Source of the DNA: Bacteroidota bacterium
GTDB lineage: Bacteria > Bacteroidota > Bacteroidia > UKL13-3
DNA length: 39,559 bases
Assembly: GCA_040388375.1 (NCBI GenBank)
Contig: JAZKBU010000014.1
Span: 1 to 39,559, forward strand
Reading direction: 5' to 3'
Part shown: in pieces, positions 14,528 to 23,293 of the stretch
How the letters are laid out: each line of letters begins with the position of its first letter
Numbering within the stretch: position 1 is the stretch's first letter
The notes under the pieces: generated by a model
Seen by the model: the letters and a program-made list of their open reading frames with translations, nothing else
Told to the model about the DNA's origin: nothing
Databases searched by the model: none
Translations under genes and position numbers: made by a program

Positions 14528-15471
14528 TGAGTTTAAAGCAGATATACAATAAGTTAAAGCCAGTAGTTGCATTGATTGATAAGTCAGTTACTTGTCAAAC
14601 ATTGGTTACAAATACTGATGGTACATTTACATTTACTTCAAACTACACTAATTATGCGGTGGCCGGATATACAATCACGATTGGATTATCTGATTACCTA
14701 ATTACAAATGTAGAATGTAACGAAACAATAACGGTTAGTGGTGCAGGTTTGCCAACTCAATTAACTTTTGATTTATACCCTATCTTTTTTAAGCATGGTA
14801 GTATAAAAGTAGTTGCCGGGGAATTAAATAAAACACCTCACTTTACTAACAAATTGCCGTTAATATTTTTACACGAAGTAGCTGATGAAAGTTTGCATTT
14901 TGATAGCTTAGATTCAATTAATATTGATGCTGATTGTCGGTTATATTTTTTAACTCCATGCGATTTTAAAAATTGGGATCAGGAAAGTACAGATACTTTA
15001 GCAACACAACCGATGCGAAATTTAGCAAAGGAATTTGTTAAAGTTGTTGCCGATAATCAATACATAGCGCAATTAACAGGAACAGGAAGCGTAAAAAACT
15101 ATTCAAAATTTGGAGCATATACTGATAATGGAGTTGCTAAAAATTACTTCAATGAATCATTAAGTGGCGTAGGTTTAAAAATAACAATACCGTTTTTAAA
15201 AACATGTGAGTGTTGTGGTATTTCAGATTTAGATACAAGGCCTGCGCCAGGATATGTTTACGATATGCTTGGAAATGTTTTAGCAGTTCTTTACAGTAAT
15301 CAAACATACACAACCGGAACACCATGTGCGCCAGTAACAATACAAAACATTGAAACTTTAGTAACAATAACAACCGTTAATAGCGGTGGAACTTACCAAG
15401 TAGAACAACTTACTCATATTACAGATACAATTACAAACAATACAGTAACAATAATAGACCCAATAATTTAA
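14527..15471 (+). CDS. Neck or tail-completion structural protein, 314 aa
   Basis: Mixed beta protein in the neck position. It contains FFKHGSIKVVAGELNKTPHF, LPLIFLHEV, and SLSGVGLKITIPFLKTCECC, a cysteine cluster near residue 225 (CECC). Proteins with this plan follow the adaptor in Bacteroidetes siphoviruses. The last 70 residues are Thr/Asn-rich beta repeats. Exact role not resolved; tail terminator or completion protein are the main options. Confidence 0.6.
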   Translation: MSLKQIYNKLKPVVALIDKSVTCQTLVTNTDGTFTFTSNYTNYAVAGYTITIGLSDYLITNVECNETITVSGAGLPTQLTFDLYPIFFKHGSIKVVAGELNKTPHFTNKLPLIFLHEVADESLHFDSLDSINIDADCRLYFLTPCDFKNWDQESTDTLATQPMRNLAKEFVKVVADNQYIAQLTGTGSVKNYSKFGAYTDNGVAKNYFNESLSGVGLKITIPFLKTCECCGISDLDTRPAPGYVYDMLGNVLAVLYSNQTYTTGTPCAPVTIQNIETLVTITTVNSGGTYQVEQLTHITDTITNNTVTIIDPII

Positions 15472-15490
15472 CCTTTTAAAACTTAAAACA

Positions 15491-16450
15491 ATGGCAGGTG
15501 CTTGTTCATGCGACGTTTCATTTAATAATACCGGTGTACCCAATTGCGTACCCGCTTATTTAGTATGGAAAAAATTTATCGTAGTCCCTTTAGTGGCAAA
15601 CGACGGTACAGACAATAAAATATTATCATCTGATACATTAAATTCGGCTTTTTTTACAGCCTTAATTAATCATGCAGATGCTTCAAAACGTTGGTATCCA
15701 TTACCAAATATGAAGAATATTGAAAGCACAAAAGCTGAAAATATTACAGAAACATTTAATGATCAATCGGTTATTTTTGTAGCTGAAGGAGTTCGTGGAA
15801 TTAATGCTTTATTAGTTGGTCATGGTGCTACATTAGCAGGGCAATTAAAGGCGGCTCGTTGCTCACAATTTGGCGTTTATCCTATTGATGGCAATGGCTC
15901 ATTATACGGTTATACGAATAACGAAACAGGTGCACTTTACCCGATTCCTATTGATAATAACACGTGGGCACCGGTTTGGCAAATGGCCTCTGATACAACT
16001 GTACAGAAAATACAATTAACATTCCAATTCGATGCTAATTTACAAGATGAGTATATCGCTCAAATTGTAAATAGCGATATTACTGGCATTAATTTATTGA
16101 GTACTTCCGGATTAGTTGATATTTTATCAACTGACGTTTCAGGATCAGTAACAACAATTGTTATCGACATGTATAATCGTTATGGTAGCAACTTTAATAA
16201 GCTTCCGATGGAAGGTTTGGTTATTACTGACTTTTACGATGTTGCCGGCGGTGCAGCTTCTAAAGTTTATGATACTACAAGTTCAACAGCATTAGCTTTA
16301 ACCTCAGTAACAGAAAGTACAACTATTCCTGGTCGTTACACTTTAGTAATGACCGTATCGCAAACAATTGGTGACGTAATCAGAATTACACCGGTTAAAA
16401 CCGGATATGACTTTACGGCGGTTATTGCAAATACAGTAACATTAGCTTAA
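15491..16450 (+). CDS. Major tail (tube) protein candidate, 319 aa
   Basis: Position between neck proteins and tape measure and a strong terminator directly behind it suit a highly expressed tube protein. The sequence is beta-rich, with QFDANLQDEYIAQIVNSDIT and a C-terminal Ig-like or extra domain (about 235-319, YDVAGGAASKVYD... VIRITPVKTGYDFT). The N terminus has an unusual cluster of cysteines (CSCDVSFNN and NCVP). No direct family match is recognised, so the role rests mainly on context. Confidence 0.6.
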   Translation: MAGACSCDVSFNNTGVPNCVPAYLVWKKFIVVPLVANDGTDNKILSSDTLNSAFFTALINHADASKRWYPLPNMKNIESTKAENITETFNDQSVIFVAEGVRGINALLVGHGATLAGQLKAARCSQFGVYPIDGNGSLYGYTNNETGALYPIPIDNNTWAPVWQMASDTTVQKIQLTFQFDANLQDEYIAQIVNSDITGINLLSTSGLVDILSTDVSGSVTTIVIDMYNRYGSNFNKLPMEGLVITDFYDVAGGAASKVYDTTSSTALALTSVTESTTIPGRYTLVMTVSQTIGDVIRITPVKTGYDFTAVIANTVTLA

Positions 16451-16472
16451 TTTTTTAAATTTAATTACAAAT

Positions 16473-16508
16473 AAAAAAGCCTATCTAATAATTTAGGTAG
16501 GCTTTTTT
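16473..16508 (+). terminator. Strong rho-independent terminator after tail tube gene
   Basis: A-run, GCCTATCTAA (16479-16488), short loop, TTAGGTAGGC (16493-16502), then seven or more T. The 10-bp stem has one G-T wobble and the A/T flanks extend it. No obvious promoter follows before 16523, so downstream tail genes depend on read-through. Confidence 0.85.
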
Positions 16509-16522
16509 TAATACAAAATAAA

Positions 16523-17275
16523 ATGAGTGATATTTCAGTAGAAAAAGGAACGTTTACAAAACAAGTTGATTTTGCGTTAGGAACCGCCATTAATTCGGCT
16601 GCAACTATTGATTTAGGGGCATCTGATGGGAATACTATTTATATTTTAGGAACAACCCCAATATCAAGTTTAGGAACACCGCCACAGATTGGAGTTAAAA
16701 GAACTTGTATTTTTGTCGATGCATTAACATTAACTCATAGCGTTGGATTGGTGTTATTTGGCGCTGCAAATATTGTAACGGTTGCCGGTGATCGAATTAC
16801 ATTTGTGGCCACTAGTTTAACGGTTTGGGAACAGGAATCAATGGATCGGCAATCCGGTTATACCAATGGTCAATTAAATGCTAATGGATTGGCTAACGGA
16901 TCGGTTACAGCTTTAAAATTAGGTGATGCCGCAGTTATTCCAAGTAAAATGGCGACTAATACTGCATTTGCCATGACTGATGCTACAGAAACTTTAACGG
17001 CATCCGATTTTGTGACTAAAAAAATATTTACGTTGGCCAGTACGGCCGATAGAGCAAAAACAACACCAACCGCCGTGGCTATTATTGCATTATTAACGTC
17101 ATACCAAGTGGGCACCTCATTTGAAGTTGTATTTGTTCAAACGGCAAATTTTGTAATGACATTAGCGCCGGGGGTAGGCGTTACAATAGTTGGAAAAGAT
17201 ACGGTTGGTTTTAGTTCAGGGACATTTTTAGCAGTAGTAACAGCACCAACAACATTAACACTTTATAGAAAATAA
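16523..17275 (+). CDS. Fibre-like virion protein, 250 aa
   Basis: The N-terminal half is beta-rich with VDFALGTAINSAATIDLGAS and TLTHSVGLVLFGAANIVTVA. A middle linker, LANGSVTALKLGDAAVIPSK, is of a type common in tail fibres, and the C-terminal domain has TASDFVTKKIFTL, LAPGVGVTIVGKD and LTLYRK. No signal peptide. Being located between the tube and tape-measure genes, it may decorate the tail or head; enzyme motifs are absent. Confidence 0.6.
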   Translation: MSDISVEKGTFTKQVDFALGTAINSAATIDLGASDGNTIYILGTTPISSLGTPPQIGVKRTCIFVDALTLTHSVGLVLFGAANIVTVAGDRITFVATSLTVWEQESMDRQSGYTNGQLNANGLANGSVTALKLGDAAVIPSKMATNTAFAMTDATETLTASDFVTKKIFTLASTADRAKTTPTAVAIIALLTSYQVGTSFEVVFVQTANFVMTLAPGVGVTIVGKDTVGFSSGTFLAVVTAPTTLTLYRK

Positions 17276-17279
17276 AATT

Positions 17280-17516
17280 ATGGTACAATCAGGAAACGTA
17301 TCTATTAATCCGGAAGGATATAAGGATAAAACAAAGGAACAATTTATTGAAGATTTTAAGGGCAAAGTGGCTCATGACATTAATATTTTGTGGGATCAAG
17401 TTTGTCAATGTAATGCTAATAAAGCTAAGTTAGAAAATGAAAGTAATAGTACAACTAGCGGAGAGGTTAAAGAGCCTAAAAATAAGCGGATTATTAAAAG
17501 TTCTGGCATCGAATAA
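17280..17516 (+). CDS. Small hypothetical protein, 78 aa
   Basis: Hydrophilic protein with a helical middle (KTKEQFIEDFKGKVAHDINI) and a lysine-rich tail. Its last 80 bases overlap the start of the next gene in the +1 frame. The layout suggested a tail-chaperone frameshift, but that would need a +1 shift, and I see no slippery site. Function unknown. Confidence 0.6.
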   Translation: MVQSGNVSINPEGYKDKTKEQFIEDFKGKVAHDINILWDQVCQCNANKAKLENESNSTTSGEVKEPKNKRIIKSSGIE

Positions 17517-17910
17517 AGAATTTACGGATTTAATCATTGAATTAAACACACGTAAACAATTATTTGACGAAGGGATTGATAGTACCGGTCGCTTATTGTC
17601 TGATATTGGAGGTAATTATAGCCCAAATACAATAGAGGGAACGAGTCAATACAAAGGTAAAAAAGCAAAAGGATTACCATATGATCACATTACTTTATTT
17701 GATACTGGTCAATTTTATCAGTCATTTGAGGTTTTTTTAAGAGGGACTGAATTTGTAATTAGCGCAAATACTCTAAAAGATACAACGGATTTAGTAAGTG
17801 AATGGGGCGCTAATATTTTAGGATTAACAGAAAAAAGTTTAAGTATTTTAAGAGAAAAAGCCAAAGATATTTTAATACCATACATTAGAAAAAAACTATT
17901 AACCAGGTAA
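17437..17910 (+). CDS. Tail-completion-like protein, 157 aa
   Basis: Contains the features of a common Bacteroidetes phage protein: LIIELNTRKQLFDEGIDSTG, NYSPNTIEG, GLPYDHITLFDTGQFYQSF, and LGLTEKSL. The DTGxFYxSF stretch is also seen in proteins of the HK97 gp10 neighbourhood, suggesting a role in tail completion or tail-end capping. The first ATG at 17437 gives an 80-bp overlap with the previous gene; no later ATG precedes the conserved part, so I keep it. Confidence 0.65.
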   Translation: MKVIVQLAERLKSLKISGLLKVLASNKEFTDLIIELNTRKQLFDEGIDSTGRLLSDIGGNYSPNTIEGTSQYKGKKAKGLPYDHITLFDTGQFYQSFEVFLRGTEFVISANTLKDTTDLVSEWGANILGLTEKSLSILREKAKDILIPYIRKKLLTR

Positions 17911-17911
17911 C

Positions 17912-18373
17912 GTGGAACTTTATACCGACATAAGCGATTTTCCTATTTTCAATTGGTTTAAATGCATTGATTTAAAAGACTACACTTATTGTTTAGTTAA
18001 GCAAAAAGAATGCAACGACAAGCAAACAAATGAGTGCATGGAGGCTTTTGGTAATATGTATGCTCAGTACATTGATACTTTTGGAATAAGTGAGAATTTA
18101 CGGGATATTTTAGAACTGCAAAATCAAATATTAGTACATAAAGTTGATATGACATTAACTAATGATCGCTCACATCAAATGTTTATCAGTATAAAAGAAT
18201 TGGATTTAGCTAAATTAATGGTTGTTAAAGAAACCAAAGGAAATACGGCAAAAGTAGCGATTGAAAAGTATTTAGGATTCAAGATTAACGAGCGTACAAC
18301 AAGTGTAAAAGAATATTACGAGTATTTACAAGCAATAAAAGAAGATAATGGCAGAGAAACCGATACAAAGTAA
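17912..18373 (+). CDS. Possible tail assembly chaperone, 153 aa
   Basis: GTG start two bases after the previous gene. A mainly helical protein (MYAQYIDTFGISENLRDILE, KVDMTLTNDRSHQ) ending just inside the tape measure gene (26-bp overlap). Its place directly before the tape measure is that of the tail assembly chaperone in siphoviruses. No frameshift signal is evident, and the family is not recognised, so the call rests on position. Confidence 0.5.
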   Translation: MELYTDISDFPIFNWFKCIDLKDYTYCLVKQKECNDKQTNECMEAFGNMYAQYIDTFGISENLRDILELQNQILVHKVDMTLTNDRSHQMFISIKELDLAKLMVVKETKGNTAKVAIEKYLGFKINERTTSVKEYYEYLQAIKEDNGRETDTK

Positions 18374-21203
18374 CGAAGTCATTGATCCGGCGTTTTTGGT
18401 TGAAGCATTGGCAAAAGCTAATGAATTAGTTTCTGTATTTAAAGAATTACGAAAAGTATCTGAAGATAATTTAAAGGTTTCTCGTGATGCGATTTCGGTT
18501 GTAAAATTTAATAATTCAAAAGATTTAAAGGATGAAATAGTTTTAAGGCAGGCGGTCAATAAAGAAATATTGCAATTAAATGCGATAAAAAAATCTGAAA
18601 TAACAGTTGAGGCTGAACGTTCAAAATTAAGAAACATTGCAAATAAAGAATTATCTCAGCAATTAAAAACTGAGGCTGAATTTGCAAAAGCATTACAAAA
18701 TGAAGGTAAATCAGTAAATCAATTAACGTCTGTTTATGATGTTTTAAGAAAAAAATATAACGATTTATCGCGCTCACAAATAGAGTTAGCGGTTCGTGGC
18801 CGGGAAAGTGGTAAAGTTTTTAGAGGTATAAAAGATGAAGCAGCCGCTTTACGTTTAGAATTAGATAAGGCAGAACAGGGTGCTGGACGTTTCCAAAGAA
18901 ATGTAGGAAATTATAAAAGTGGCTTTGATGGATTAGGAAACTCGGTAAATCAATTAACCCGGGAGTTTCCGGCTTTTGCGGTTTCGGCTCAAACAGGATT
19001 TTTAGCGATATCAAATAACTTACCAATATTTTTTGATCAGATACAGAAAATAAGAGAAGCGAATGAGGCTTTAGTTGCTGAAGGAAAACAAGGAGTTAGT
19101 GTTTTAAAACAATTAGGTAGTGCCGTCTTTTCGGTTGGTAGTATTTTATCAATCGGAGTCACATTGTTGACATTATACGGTAAAGAAATAGTAGAATGGA
19201 CGGTTGCATTATTTAAAGGTGATGAGGCTTTAAAGTCCATTACTGAAGCCAATAATTCATTCAATAAAAGTATAAATGCAACCCGTGAAGAAATAAACAA
19301 TTTAAAAGTTGATTTAAAGGTACAAATGGGATTGTTAACTAAATTACAAGGTGATCAGATTAAAAATGAAGGTGCTAGGAATAAAGAATTAAAGGGAGCT
19401 GAAACATTAAGGCGTGAAAAATTAAAAGCATTACGGGAAGAGCTTAAATTATCAAAAGATTTAACGTATTCGAATACTACTTTACAATTAGTAAATACCG
19501 ATTTGTATAACGCATCAAAATTAAAAGCTCAACAAAAATATAAAGATGGGTTAGCTGAAATAAATAAATTAACCAGGACTGATATTGATGCTATTAATGA
19601 AAAATATAATTTACAAGGCTTAATTCGCAAAGTTGAAGGTGATGGAAGTGGAAAAACAAAATTAGTTGAAAAAGAAACCAAAGAAGAACTTATAATTCAA
19701 AAACACGCTTTAGATGAAATACGCCAATTGGATATTGATGCTATGACTGATGAACGTGGGCGCCGTGAGCAGCAAGCTATTTTCAATAGGGATAAAATTT
19801 TATCTCAAATTGAATTAGAAAACATGATCACTGATCAAAAGTTAAAAGTTGAAGAGAAAAATTACGGAATATCACTTGATTTAGCAGAAAAAAATAGTAA
19901 AAAAACTACCGCAGGAGCTAAACAATTATCTATTGATTTGGGCAAAATTGAAACTGACCATTTACAGAAAATTGCAAAAATTAAAGCCGAAAATATACCG
20001 AAATCTGAACAGGATGAATTAATAAGATTAAGCACTATTAAGGCAAATAACGAATTATTAGCCATTGATAAGGAATTTTACGATAAACAAAATGAGCTTA
20101 ATAAAATTAATGCTCAAAAAACCCAATCAGCCCGATTAAAAATACAAGATGACAACGCAAAAGCAGAAATTGAAATACTTGAAAAAGATTACAATGAGCG
20201 TCAAAAGAAATTAGACGGATTTGATTTACAGGAAATAAACAACAAAGAACGTGCAATATCTGCAAAAAAAGTAGCATTAATACAAGCGCATGCTGACGAG
20301 AAAAAAGCAATAACCGATAATGAAGCTGAAAAACTTGCTATTCAAAATGAGGCTAATATTGCAATTGAAAAGGAAAGTGTAGCGGCTCAGGATAAAATAA
20401 AAGCCAATCAAAAAATAGCTTTAAATCAGGCCTTAGAATTTGAACAGCAATTAATTGATGCCGTTGCAAAAGCTGAGGCAGAAAAAAGCAGAAAGCGGAT
20501 TGAAGGGTACGACAATCAGTTAAAAGATGCTGATCAAAACATTGCAACCCAAAGAAGATTAGCAGAAAAAGGAGCAAAAAATACATTAGCTGAAGAAGAG
20601 GCGAATAAAATTAAAATTCAACAAGAAAAAGAGAAAGAAAAACAAGCTGAAATAAAACGACAAAAGGCATTGGCATTCTTTAAACTATTTGCGAGTTATG
20701 CTGAGAAAGACCCAAATACCGCCTTACAAAAAGCGTTAAGAGATACAGTATTAGCGGAGGCGGTTAGTGCTGCCTTTATTGATGGTACCGAAAACGTTGG
20801 TAAGGATAAGCAATTTGCAAAGAATAAATTTAGTAATGATCAGGATGGATATATCGCAAAATTTGATGGTGATGAGCGTATTTTAAACCCGGAGCAAAAT
20901 AAAAAGATTGGTAATTTATCAAATGAAGCATTAGCGGATCTGGCGTATAAAAGTAATAACGGATTATTAGATAACGTAAAATATGCGGTTGTACAAAATA
21001 CGGACTTTGCAAAGAATGTACATGATTCTGCGTTATTGCACCAAATGGCAAACATGAATAAAGAAATCCAAACACTCCAAACTATTATAAAAGACCGTCC
21101 TACTTCAAACTATTCATTTAATGGTTATGAGTTTGTTACCGAAACTATTGCAAATAATAATAAATCAGTTAAACGACAAATATTAAAACGTCCGAGAATA
21201 TAA
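18348..21203 (+). CDS. Tail tape measure protein, 951 aa
   Basis: Long helical protein with extensive coiled coil (about 20-180 and 430-770), rich in K, E, A and Q. A hydrophobic middle near residues 195-290 includes NQLTREFPAFAVSAQTGFLA, the motif seen in Bacteroidetes phage tape measures, and a membrane-like SVGSILSIGVTLLTLYG. The C-terminal part has FIDGTENV and DGDERIL with a SNEALADLAYK segment. Tape measures set tail length and may enter the cell with DNA. The length of about 950 residues predicts a tail of roughly 140 nm by the usual 1.5 angstrom-per-residue rule. Confidence 0.9.
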   Translation: MAEKPIQSNEVIDPAFLVEALAKANELVSVFKELRKVSEDNLKVSRDAISVVKFNNSKDLKDEIVLRQAVNKEILQLNAIKKSEITVEAERSKLRNIANKELSQQLKTEAEFAKALQNEGKSVNQLTSVYDVLRKKYNDLSRSQIELAVRGRESGKVFRGIKDEAAALRLELDKAEQGAGRFQRNVGNYKSGFDGLGNSVNQLTREFPAFAVSAQTGFLAISNNLPIFFDQIQKIREANEALVAEGKQGVSVLKQLGSAVFSVGSILSIGVTLLTLYGKEIVEWTVALFKGDEALKSITEANNSFNKSINATREEINNLKVDLKVQMGLLTKLQGDQIKNEGARNKELKGAETLRREKLKALREELKLSKDLTYSNTTLQLVNTDLYNASKLKAQQKYKDGLAEINKLTRTDIDAINEKYNLQGLIRKVEGDGSGKTKLVEKETKEELIIQKHALDEIRQLDIDAMTDERGRREQQAIFNRDKILSQIELENMITDQKLKVEEKNYGISLDLAEKNSKKTTAGAKQLSIDLGKIETDHLQKIAKIKAENIPKSEQDELIRLSTIKANNELLAIDKEFYDKQNELNKINAQKTQSARLKIQDDNAKAEIEILEKDYNERQKKLDGFDLQEINNKERAISAKKVALIQAHADEKKAITDNEAEKLAIQNEANIAIEKESVAAQDKIKANQKIALNQALEFEQQLIDAVAKAEAEKSRKRIEGYDNQLKDADQNIATQRRLAEKGAKNTLAEEEANKIKIQQEKEKEKQAEIKRQKALAFFKLFASYAEKDPNTALQKALRDTVLAEAVSAAFIDGTENVGKDKQFAKNKFSNDQDGYIAKFDGDERILNPEQNKKIGNLSNEALADLAYKSNNGLLDNVKYAVVQNTDFAKNVHDSALLHQMANMNKEIQTLQTIIKDRPTSNYSFNGYEFVTETIANNNKSVKRQILKRPRI

Positions 21204-21204
21204 T

Positions 21205-23082
21205 ATGGCTACTAAAATTAATTTTTATCTAAACGAAACTTATACAAAATTTCCTCCTAAAAACTGGAAAGAACTTGGATTGGAATTGAATTTCGATAAG
21301 GATAAAGAAAATGTGACAAGCCAAGTTTCAATAACTGATTTTGAGTTCGTGCGTGAAAATTCGGACATTATAAATGAATGGATTATCAAAGGACTAACTA
21401 CCGGAGTAGGAGTATTTGAAGGCATTCCATTTAGAATTGAAGTTGCAAGAAATGGAGTTATAGAAGTGCCATTTAAAGGCTATTTAGATTTAACTCAGCA
21501 AGGTAAATTATCTAAAAACCGTTGTACTGTTCGGGCGGTTGAAGAAAATGGCATTGATTCATTTAATGATAAAGCAGACGGATTTAGTTATCAATTTTTA
21601 TATGATAATGGCCGAATTACTGATACGGATTTTATATGGGTACCGTATGTTTTAAACTCGGTACCAAATTATGTAGAGGCTTGCGTTTCTGTTGTTGGCG
21701 TATACGTCATGGTAAAGGAAATAAAAGAGGTTATACAAAAATTAATTGAATTTGTTTCCGATATGCCGGTTTATTATGTTTTTTCAACATATATCAAACT
21801 GATACTTTATATTATTTACCTGATTTTACTTATCATAGCTTTGATTAAGCTAGTTAAAGCGGTTGTTTTATTAATCATTCAGCCAGTAAAATATCATGCA
21901 GCTATGGGCTTAAAAAAGCACTTAGAAAAGGGAGCTGAATATTTGGGAATGACTTTTAGTAGCCCTATTTTAAATCAAGATCCATTCGATAAAGCTTATA
22001 TTATTCCAGAAAAATATTTTAACGAGCCGAATAAAAAAGAAAAACAAATTTTAGGATTTACCGAACCGTCAATTACTCAACATGGATTTTATAAAGGAAC
22101 TTTTGGCGACTTAATCCGGGAATGTAAAAAAATATTTAAAGCAAAGATAATTGTAAAAGATAATGTAATTTATATGTACCGTGAAGATCATATTGTATCA
22201 AGCCCACAATTTACATTACCCGATATTTATAATCCTTATTTTGAATTAAATACCGATGAATTTAGGGCAAATACTTTAATAAGTTTTCAAACGGATAGTG
22301 TTGATAAAAATACTATGCAGGATTATTTAGGGACTTCTTTTCAGGTGTGCACCGAGCCGCCACGAATTAACAACCTGAATATGGTGTTAATGAAGGGTTT
22401 TGAAGAAACTAGGATAAATTTTGCATTAGCTAAAACCAAAACAGGATTAACCACGCCTGAAGAAATAATGTCTACTTTTTTAGAGTTGTTCAATACAATT
22501 GCAGGGGCAGTAATTACGGCTGTTAATGCTATTATTGAGGTTTTAAATACAGTTATAGGAATTGTTAACGGAATATTGAGCAAATTAGCAGCAATTGGAA
22601 TTAAATTAAACTTTCAATTACCCGAAATACCGACAGTTGATACGCCTGATTTTAGCAATAAATATAAAAATCGAGTAGGTATGCTAAAACTAGAAAAGGA
22701 TATAATTAGCGTAAATAAAATTTGCATACTTGATGTAAGTCAGGATCCAAAATATACGAAAATTCATGATGTAAATGATTTGGCTTTTAGCGCTCATTAC
22801 TTATGGGACACGTTCCATTTTATAAACTCATTTATACCAAGTGACGACAAGCCAAATGCAAACCAGTACTATAAATACTCATACGATAAAGTTCCATTTA
22901 CTTTTGATGACTATGAAAAAGTAAAAAATAATAATAGTATATTTATGCCAAATGGAGAAGATGCCTTAATTGACTCAATCAAATGGAATATTTGGAATCA
23001 ATGGGCACAAATGGATGTAAGAGTAAATCGTTTATATACTAACAATTTAAAAGCAACTTTTAGCGAACCGGATGGAAAATAA
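21205..23082 (+). CDS. Tail-tip / baseplate protein with membrane-like helices, 625 aa
   Basis: Directly behind the tape measure, the usual site of distal tail or hub genes. N-terminal 150 residues are beta-rich (VTSQVSITDFEFVRENSDII, VPFKGYLDLTQQGKL). Residues about 190-226 are very hydrophobic (YIKLILYIIYLILLIIALIK) and could span a membrane twice. A second apolar helical stretch is at about 424-466 (AGAVITAVNAIIEVLNTVIG). The latter part includes HDVNDLAFSAHYLWDTFHFI. The apolar parts suggest that the tip inserts into the host membrane during DNA delivery; this is inference. Confidence 0.68.
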   Translation: MATKINFYLNETYTKFPPKNWKELGLELNFDKDKENVTSQVSITDFEFVRENSDIINEWIIKGLTTGVGVFEGIPFRIEVARNGVIEVPFKGYLDLTQQGKLSKNRCTVRAVEENGIDSFNDKADGFSYQFLYDNGRITDTDFIWVPYVLNSVPNYVEACVSVVGVYVMVKEIKEVIQKLIEFVSDMPVYYVFSTYIKLILYIIYLILLIIALIKLVKAVVLLIIQPVKYHAAMGLKKHLEKGAEYLGMTFSSPILNQDPFDKAYIIPEKYFNEPNKKEKQILGFTEPSITQHGFYKGTFGDLIRECKKIFKAKIIVKDNVIYMYREDHIVSSPQFTLPDIYNPYFELNTDEFRANTLISFQTDSVDKNTMQDYLGTSFQVCTEPPRINNLNMVLMKGFEETRINFALAKTKTGLTTPEEIMSTFLELFNTIAGAVITAVNAIIEVLNTVIGIVNGILSKLAAIGIKLNFQLPEIPTVDTPDFSNKYKNRVGMLKLEKDIISVNKICILDVSQDPKYTKIHDVNDLAFSAHYLWDTFHFINSFIPSDDKPNANQYYKYSYDKVPFTFDDYEKVKNNNSIFMPNGEDALIDSIKWNIWNQWAQMDVRVNRLYTNNLKATFSEPDGK

Positions 23083-23293
23083 CGAAAGTAAAATACACGT
23101 TAATAAATTAATGGAAGGGCTAAACGGATTAGTTTCCATGTTAGATACTAATATGAAGGAATCTTTAAAAGGAATGACTCCAGAACAAGCTATGGAGTTT
23201 GCGCGCGGAATGAATAAAGCAGATGTTCCTAGTAAAGTTGAAGAAATAAAAGACGCTCATAATAAATTAAAACAAGAATTTAATATTGATTAA
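23072..23293 (+). CDS. Small tail-region protein, 73 aa
   Basis: Helical, charged protein (ESKIHVNKLMEGLNGLVSML, KGMTPEQAMEFARGMNKADV). It overlaps the previous gene by 11 bases and the next by one, so it is translated with the tail genes. No family recognised; it could be an assembly factor. Confidence 0.65.
   Translation: MENNESKIHVNKLMEGLNGLVSMLDTNMKESLKGMTPEQAMEFARGMNKADVPSKVEEIKDAHNKLKQEFNID

Noticed and set aside
17280-17910. Programmed frameshift of tail assembly chaperones
   Set aside because: The overlapping frames need a +1 shift, no slippery heptamer is evident, and the downstream frame looks like a completion-type protein.
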